From: DATKMG01 sp035541995
Lineage (GTDB): Bacteria; Acidobacteriota; Terriglobia; Versatilivoradales; Versatilivoraceae
Direction: 5' to 3'
Length of the DNA: 17,377 bases
NCBI GenBank assembly: GCA_035541995.1
Contig: DATKMG010000176.1
Coordinates: 1 to 17,377 of the forward strand
In this document: positions 14,920 through 17,377 of the stretch, piece by piece
Layout of the letters: each line of letters opens with the position of its first letter
Numbering within the stretch: the first letter of the stretch is position 1
Program-made: the position numbers and the translations under genes
Notes under the pieces: generated by a model
The model's input: the letters and a program-made list of their open reading frames with translations, nothing else
Databases searched by the model: none
Told to the model about the DNA's origin: nothing

Positions 14920-14969
14920 ACCCTGACGCCAGGCACGTGACAAGAAAGGTCCTGGGCTGGCGCCAGGGT
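14920..14969. promoter_or_regulatory. Inverted repeat in the divergent intergenic region
   Basis: ACCCTGACGCCAG (14920-14932) and CTGGCGCCAGGGT (14957-14969) are inverse complements at 12 of 13 positions, separated by 24 bp. They lie in the 262-bp gap between two divergent genes (starts at 14868 and 15131). It could be an operator or an RNA hairpin in the leader of the minus-strand gene. The rest of the gap shows nothing else I can support. Confidence 0.35.
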
Positions 14970-15130
14970 CATTTTTTCATCATATAACTCTAGGGGAGAC
15001 TCTTCAAAGGATTTGCTCCAGGATTTTCCTGTGCTCGAACTGCCACTGTAGTTCATAATATGGGTTTGATCGAGTCCGCCGGGACGTGATTTAAGAATCG
15101 AGATTATGTGCAGAGCAGGAATCGACGCCC

Positions 15131-15961
15131 ATGAAAATTGCATTGTGTAACGAGGTGATCCGGGAGTTGGAGTTTAAGGCTCAGTGCCACTTAGCCGTAA
15201 CCCTGGGATACGATGGGCTTGAATTGGCGCCATTTACGCTTGCTGAGAACCCGCACCTGCTCAACGCACAAGAACGAAATCGGCTTCGTCAAACCGCGGA
15301 AGAGGCAGGGATTGAAATCGTCGGCTTGCATTGGCTCTTGTTAACTCCGAAAGGATTATCTATCAATTCAAGAGACCCGGGAGTCCGTCAACGAACAGTG
15401 GAAGTGATGCGTGGGCTGATCGGTTTGTGCGCCGATCTGGGTGGCAAGATATTAGTGCATGGTTCCCCGGCGCAGCGAAACATCCCGACCGACGACGATC
15501 CTCAGGATGCGTGGTTCCGTGCCCGTGATACGTTTGCTGCTGTTGCCGCTGATGCTGAAGCTGCCGAAGTCATCTACTGTCTCGAGCCCCTATCGACCGA
15601 GGAATGCAATTTCATCAATACCGTCGCCGATGCAGTCACAATGGTAGAAGCAATTGGAAGCCCGGCCATCCGGACCATGATCGATCATCGGGCTGCCAGC
15701 TTGGCCGAAAAGGAAACTGTGGCCGACCTCTTGGATCGCTGGTTGCCGACTGGCCTGGTCAGGCACGTTCATGTCAACGAGACCAACCGTCGTGCACCGG
15801 GTCAAGGAGACAGTCACTTTGCGCCGCTGTTTGAGGCACTGAAACGAAACGCCTATAACGGAGTGGTCTCCGTCGAGCCATTTGATTATGTTCCGGATGG
15901 GCCTTCGGCTGCTGCAATCGCGATCGGATATATTCGGGGAGTCTTCGAGGCTCTTTCTTGA
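15131..15961 (+). CDS. D-tagatose/D-psicose 3-epimerase-like TIM-barrel protein
   Basis: A 276-residue cytoplasmic TIM barrel of the xylose-isomerase-like family. The metal site is visible: E152 in CLEPLST, D185 in MIDHRA, His in RHVHVNETN (212 or 214) and E249 in SVEPFDY. The spacing is close to that of characterised ketohexose 3-epimerases (Glu152, Asp185, His211, Glu246 from memory). GLHWLLLTPKGLSI (65-78) is also typical of this group. It likely epimerises or isomerises a keto-sugar. The ATG has only a weak AGGA upstream. The gene is divergent from the exported isomerase, and its stop codon overlaps the start of a palindromic repeat. Confidence 0.85.
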   Translation: MKIALCNEVIRELEFKAQCHLAVTLGYDGLELAPFTLAENPHLLNAQERNRLRQTAEEAGIEIVGLHWLLLTPKGLSINSRDPGVRQRTVEVMRGLIGLCADLGGKILVHGSPAQRNIPTDDDPQDAWFRARDTFAAVAADAEAAEVIYCLEPLSTEECNFINTVADAVTMVEAIGSPAIRTMIDHRAASLAEKETVADLLDRWLPTGLVRHVHVNETNRRAPGQGDSHFAPLFEALKRNAYNGVVSVEPFDYVPDGPSAAAIAIGYIRGVFEALS

Positions 15962-16050
15962 GAATGGGTTTTCATGAGCGCCGCGCCCCCGCGGCGTCTC
16001 CATCTTAATTGGAGCCGGGACGCCCTCGTCTCGTTCTCCAGCATTTTCAT
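15960..16050. repeat. Palindromic insert between gene end and linker L6
   Basis: GAGAA (15960-15964) faces TTCTC (16034-16038), CGCCGC (15979-15984) faces GCGGCG (15991-15996), and GGCGTCTCCA (15993-16002) can pair with TGGAG (16010-16014) and GACGCC (16019-16024), so two folds compete. The element ends in CATTTTCAT (16042-16050). Its first base lies inside the preceding stop codon. Confidence 0.6.
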
Positions 16051-16097
16051 GTTACGTGGTGCTCCTGGAAGGAGCATGAGAGGCTTGTATGAAAATG
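16042..16097. repeat. Conserved linker repeat, copy L6
   Basis: The ends are perfect: CATTTTCAT (16042-16050) and ATGAAAATG (16089-16097). The internal hairpin TGCTCCT-GGA-AGGAGCA is a perfect 7-bp stem. It is most similar to L1 at 189-244, nearly 16 kb away. Confidence 0.78.
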
Positions 16098-16359
16098 GCC
16101 TGAAAGGCCATGGGAGAGTAGCCCAGGGCAGCGGGCGAAAAGCAGGAGCCGGTAGGCGACTGCCAACCGCGACGCCCTGGGAATAAGATTCTCACAAAAA
16201 GCCCACCTCCTCGATCAGGCGCGGGTGGGCTCCCCGTGCCTGATTGAGGAGGAAGAGTTGGGGATATACGGTGACCGAGGGCGTCGCTCGCCAAAAACAG
16301 ATCGCTTTGCCCTGGGCTACTCTCCTTTGCCCACTTTGTGGGCTGAATGTCATTTTCAT
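16089..16359. repeat. Palindromic insert 5, long multi-stem structure
   Basis: Bounded by ATGAAAATG and CATTTTCAT. The outer stem GGAGAGTAGCCCAGGGCA (16113-16130) pairs perfectly over 18 bp with 16308-16325. Inside, CCTCCTCGATCAGGC (16206-16220) pairs with GCCTGATTGAGGAGG (16238-16252) at 14 of 15 positions, while GCCCACC/GGTGGGC (16201-16207 with 16224-16230) forms a competing hairpin. CCCAGGGC (16122-16129) can also pair locally with GCCCTGGG (16174-16181). There is no protein-coding signal. Confidence 0.75.
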
Positions 16360-16408
16360 CCGCAGTGGTGACCTGAAAAAGGTCATAGGGCACTCTCTCT
16401 TGAAAATC
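16351..16408. repeat. Conserved linker repeat, copy L7
   Basis: CATTTTCAT (16351-16359), then CCGCAGTGGTGACCTGAAAA, then TTGAAAATC at the right (16400-16408). The internal stem TGACCT/AGGTCA is perfect but differs in sequence from the L6 stem, which shows compensating change. Confidence 0.72.
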
Positions 16409-16434
16409 CTCCTTGCCAAGGGGGGAATCGGTTA

Positions 16435-16491
16435 CATGTTCGTCCACGATGGTGAGTTTGAGATGGCCGTGCGGCGCTTCTTTTGAATATT
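16435..16491. repeat. Degenerate linker repeat, copy L8
   Basis: CATGTTCGTCCACGATGGTG, then GAGTTTGAGATGGCCGTGCG, then TTGAATATT at 16483-16491. It keeps the length and the central pattern of the linker but has lost exact ends. A very short palindromic insert (around CCTCCTTGCCAAGGGGGG) separates it from L7. The last copy ends about 50 bp before the next gene. Confidence 0.5.
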
Positions 16492-16543
16492 TACGCGGCA
16501 GTGGCATATGCATCCACACCAAAAATCAATGGGAGATAGGACA

Positions 16544-17377
16544 ATGAAAACGGATATTGGACGTAGACAATTTCTTGGCGCAGGCATCCGGGCTGGGGCC
16601 GGGATGGTTGTCACAGCGGGTCTAGTAAGACCGAAAACTGCATTTTCCGCCAACGACGCCATTCGAGTGGCCATTGTTGGCCTTCGCGGCCGCGGGGTAG
16701 AACACATTAGAGGCTTCCACGAACAACCAGGAGTGGTGATTGCGGCCCTTTGTGACGTCGATGAAAGTGTTCTCCGCCAAAGGGCGAGCCAATATGAAAA
16801 GCTGTCCGGTCGCAAGGTCAGACAAGTTCAAGATATGCGTCAGCTCTTCGACGACAAAAGCATCGATGCCGTCAGCTTTGCCACTCCCAATCACTGGCAT
16901 GCATTGGGTGGGATCTGGGCCATGCAGGCCGGCAAGCACACTTACATCGAGAAACCCTGCTCGCATAATGTCTGGGAGGGTAGACAACTGGTTAAAGCTG
17001 CACGTAAGTATAACCGCCTATGCCAGCATGGCACTCAAGGCCGAGGCGCCCCGGCCGTCCGGGAGGCCGTTCAGAAGCTGCGGGAGGGCGTGATTGGCGA
17101 CATCTATATGACTCGCGGATTGTGCTTTAAGTGGCGCCCCTCAATCGGGAAAGTCCATGGCCCTCAGCCAATTCCGCAAGGCATCGATTACGACCTGTGG
17201 CTTGGACCGGCCCCCAAGAAGCCTCTGATGCGGAAACAGCTTCACTATGATTGGCACTGGCAGTGGGATTATGGGTGCGGCGATATGGGCAACCAGGGCG
17301 TCCATGAAATGGATATGGCCCGCTGGGCTCTGGGGGTTGGCTTGCCCAGCAAGATCCAAGCCACTGGCGGGCATTTC
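16544..17377 (+). CDS. Gfo/Idh/MocA family oxidoreductase, Tat-exported (partial, 3' end missing)
   Basis: The first 278 codons of an open frame that runs off the window. The N-terminus has a twin-arginine signal (GRRQFLGAGIRAGAGMVVTA, 6-25). The nucleotide loop is GLRGRG (46-51) and EKPCSHN lies at 136-142. GDMGNQGVHEMDMARW near 248-263 gives the active-site His and Asp. GGGAGAT lies upstream of the ATG at 16544. It resembles the gene at 447 in overall plan (RG loop, SHN after EKP, HGTQGR/VGTQGR, YDLWLGPAP), so the two are paralogues, though clearly diverged. It is probably a periplasmic sugar oxidoreductase of unknown substrate. No stop codon appears before the window ends. Confidence 0.9.
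   Translation, partial: MKTDIGRRQFLGAGIRAGAGMVVTAGLVRPKTAFSANDAIRVAIVGLRGRGVEHIRGFHEQPGVVIAALCDVDESVLRQRASQYEKLSGRKVRQVQDMRQLFDDKSIDAVSFATPNHWHALGGIWAMQAGKHTYIEKPCSHNVWEGRQLVKAARKYNRLCQHGTQGRGAPAVREAVQKLREGVIGDIYMTRGLCFKWRPSIGKVHGPQPIPQGIDYDLWLGPAPKKPLMRKQLHYDWHWQWDYGCGDMGNQGVHEMDMARWALGVGLPSKIQATGGHF

Noticed and set aside
14866..14943. Upstream TTG start for the exported isomerase
   Set aside because: It would put 25 residues ahead of the Tat signal. The ATG at 14868 places the twin arginines at residues 13-14.
16042..16491. CRISPR array
   Set aside because: The constant units are about 57 bp, imperfect and unevenly spaced. The variable parts are 25-270 bp palindromes, not uniform spacers, and no cas gene is present.

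Overview
The window reads as bacterial DNA of about 50-55% GC. I place it in an uncultivated-type Gram-negative lineage of the PVC superphylum or Acidobacteriota, but the phylum cannot be settled from the sequence alone. The grounds are several Gfo/Idh/MocA oxidoreductases (two with twin-arginine signals), Tat-exported TIM-barrel sugar isomerase and amidohydrolase genes, a NagA of the HLGNGCP type, and gene gaps packed with palindromic repeats. I saw no phage, plasmid, IS transposase, CRISPR, rRNA or tRNA.

Layout. Bases 1-446 hold only repeats. A Tat-exported Gfo/Idh/MocA gene (447-1754) faces nagA (1975-3039, minus strand). Divergent from nagA is a plus-strand series: AgaS-like SIS sugar-phosphate deaminase/isomerase (3307), PfkB sugar kinase (4601) and D-2-hydroxyacid dehydrogenase (5526), with gaps of 7 and 1 nt. 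Then come a 326-bp repeat block, a TIM-barrel isomerase (6872), a Tat amidohydrolase (7793), a YitH-type double-GNAT acetyltransferase that apparently starts at CTG (9016), a cytoplasmic Gfo/Idh/MocA enzyme (9902) and an exported GH20-like hexosaminidase (11094-13376). After a 526-bp repeat-filled gap come a Tat-exported sugar isomerase on the minus strand (13903-14868), a D-tagatose/D-psicose 3-epimerase-like TIM barrel (15131-15961), a 582-bp repeat block, and the start of another Tat Gfo/Idh/MocA gene that runs off the right edge.

How the genes may work together. The best-supported theme is amino-sugar catabolism. GH20 would release N-acetylhexosamine outside the cytoplasm, NagA deacetylates the 6-phosphate, the AgaS-like enzyme deaminates and isomerises it, and the PfkB kinase phosphorylates the sugar or sugar phosphate. 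Around this core sit redox enzymes, isomerases and an amidohydrolase, several of them exported. That resembles loci in which Gfo/Idh/MocA enzymes oxidise glycosides before TIM-barrel enzymes act on them. This second pathway is inference. No transporter, aldolase or regulator is visible here.

The most unusual non-coding feature is a modular repeat. A linker of about 57 bp has CATTTTCAT / ATGAAAATG ends and an internal hairpin that is kept by compensating changes. It alternates with variable, strongly palindromic inserts in three gene gaps, and one linker supplies the start codon of the TIM-barrel gene at 6872. Two further repeat families, CACAGAG-type inverted pairs and GCTCCG-AGGAGCG units, fill other gaps.
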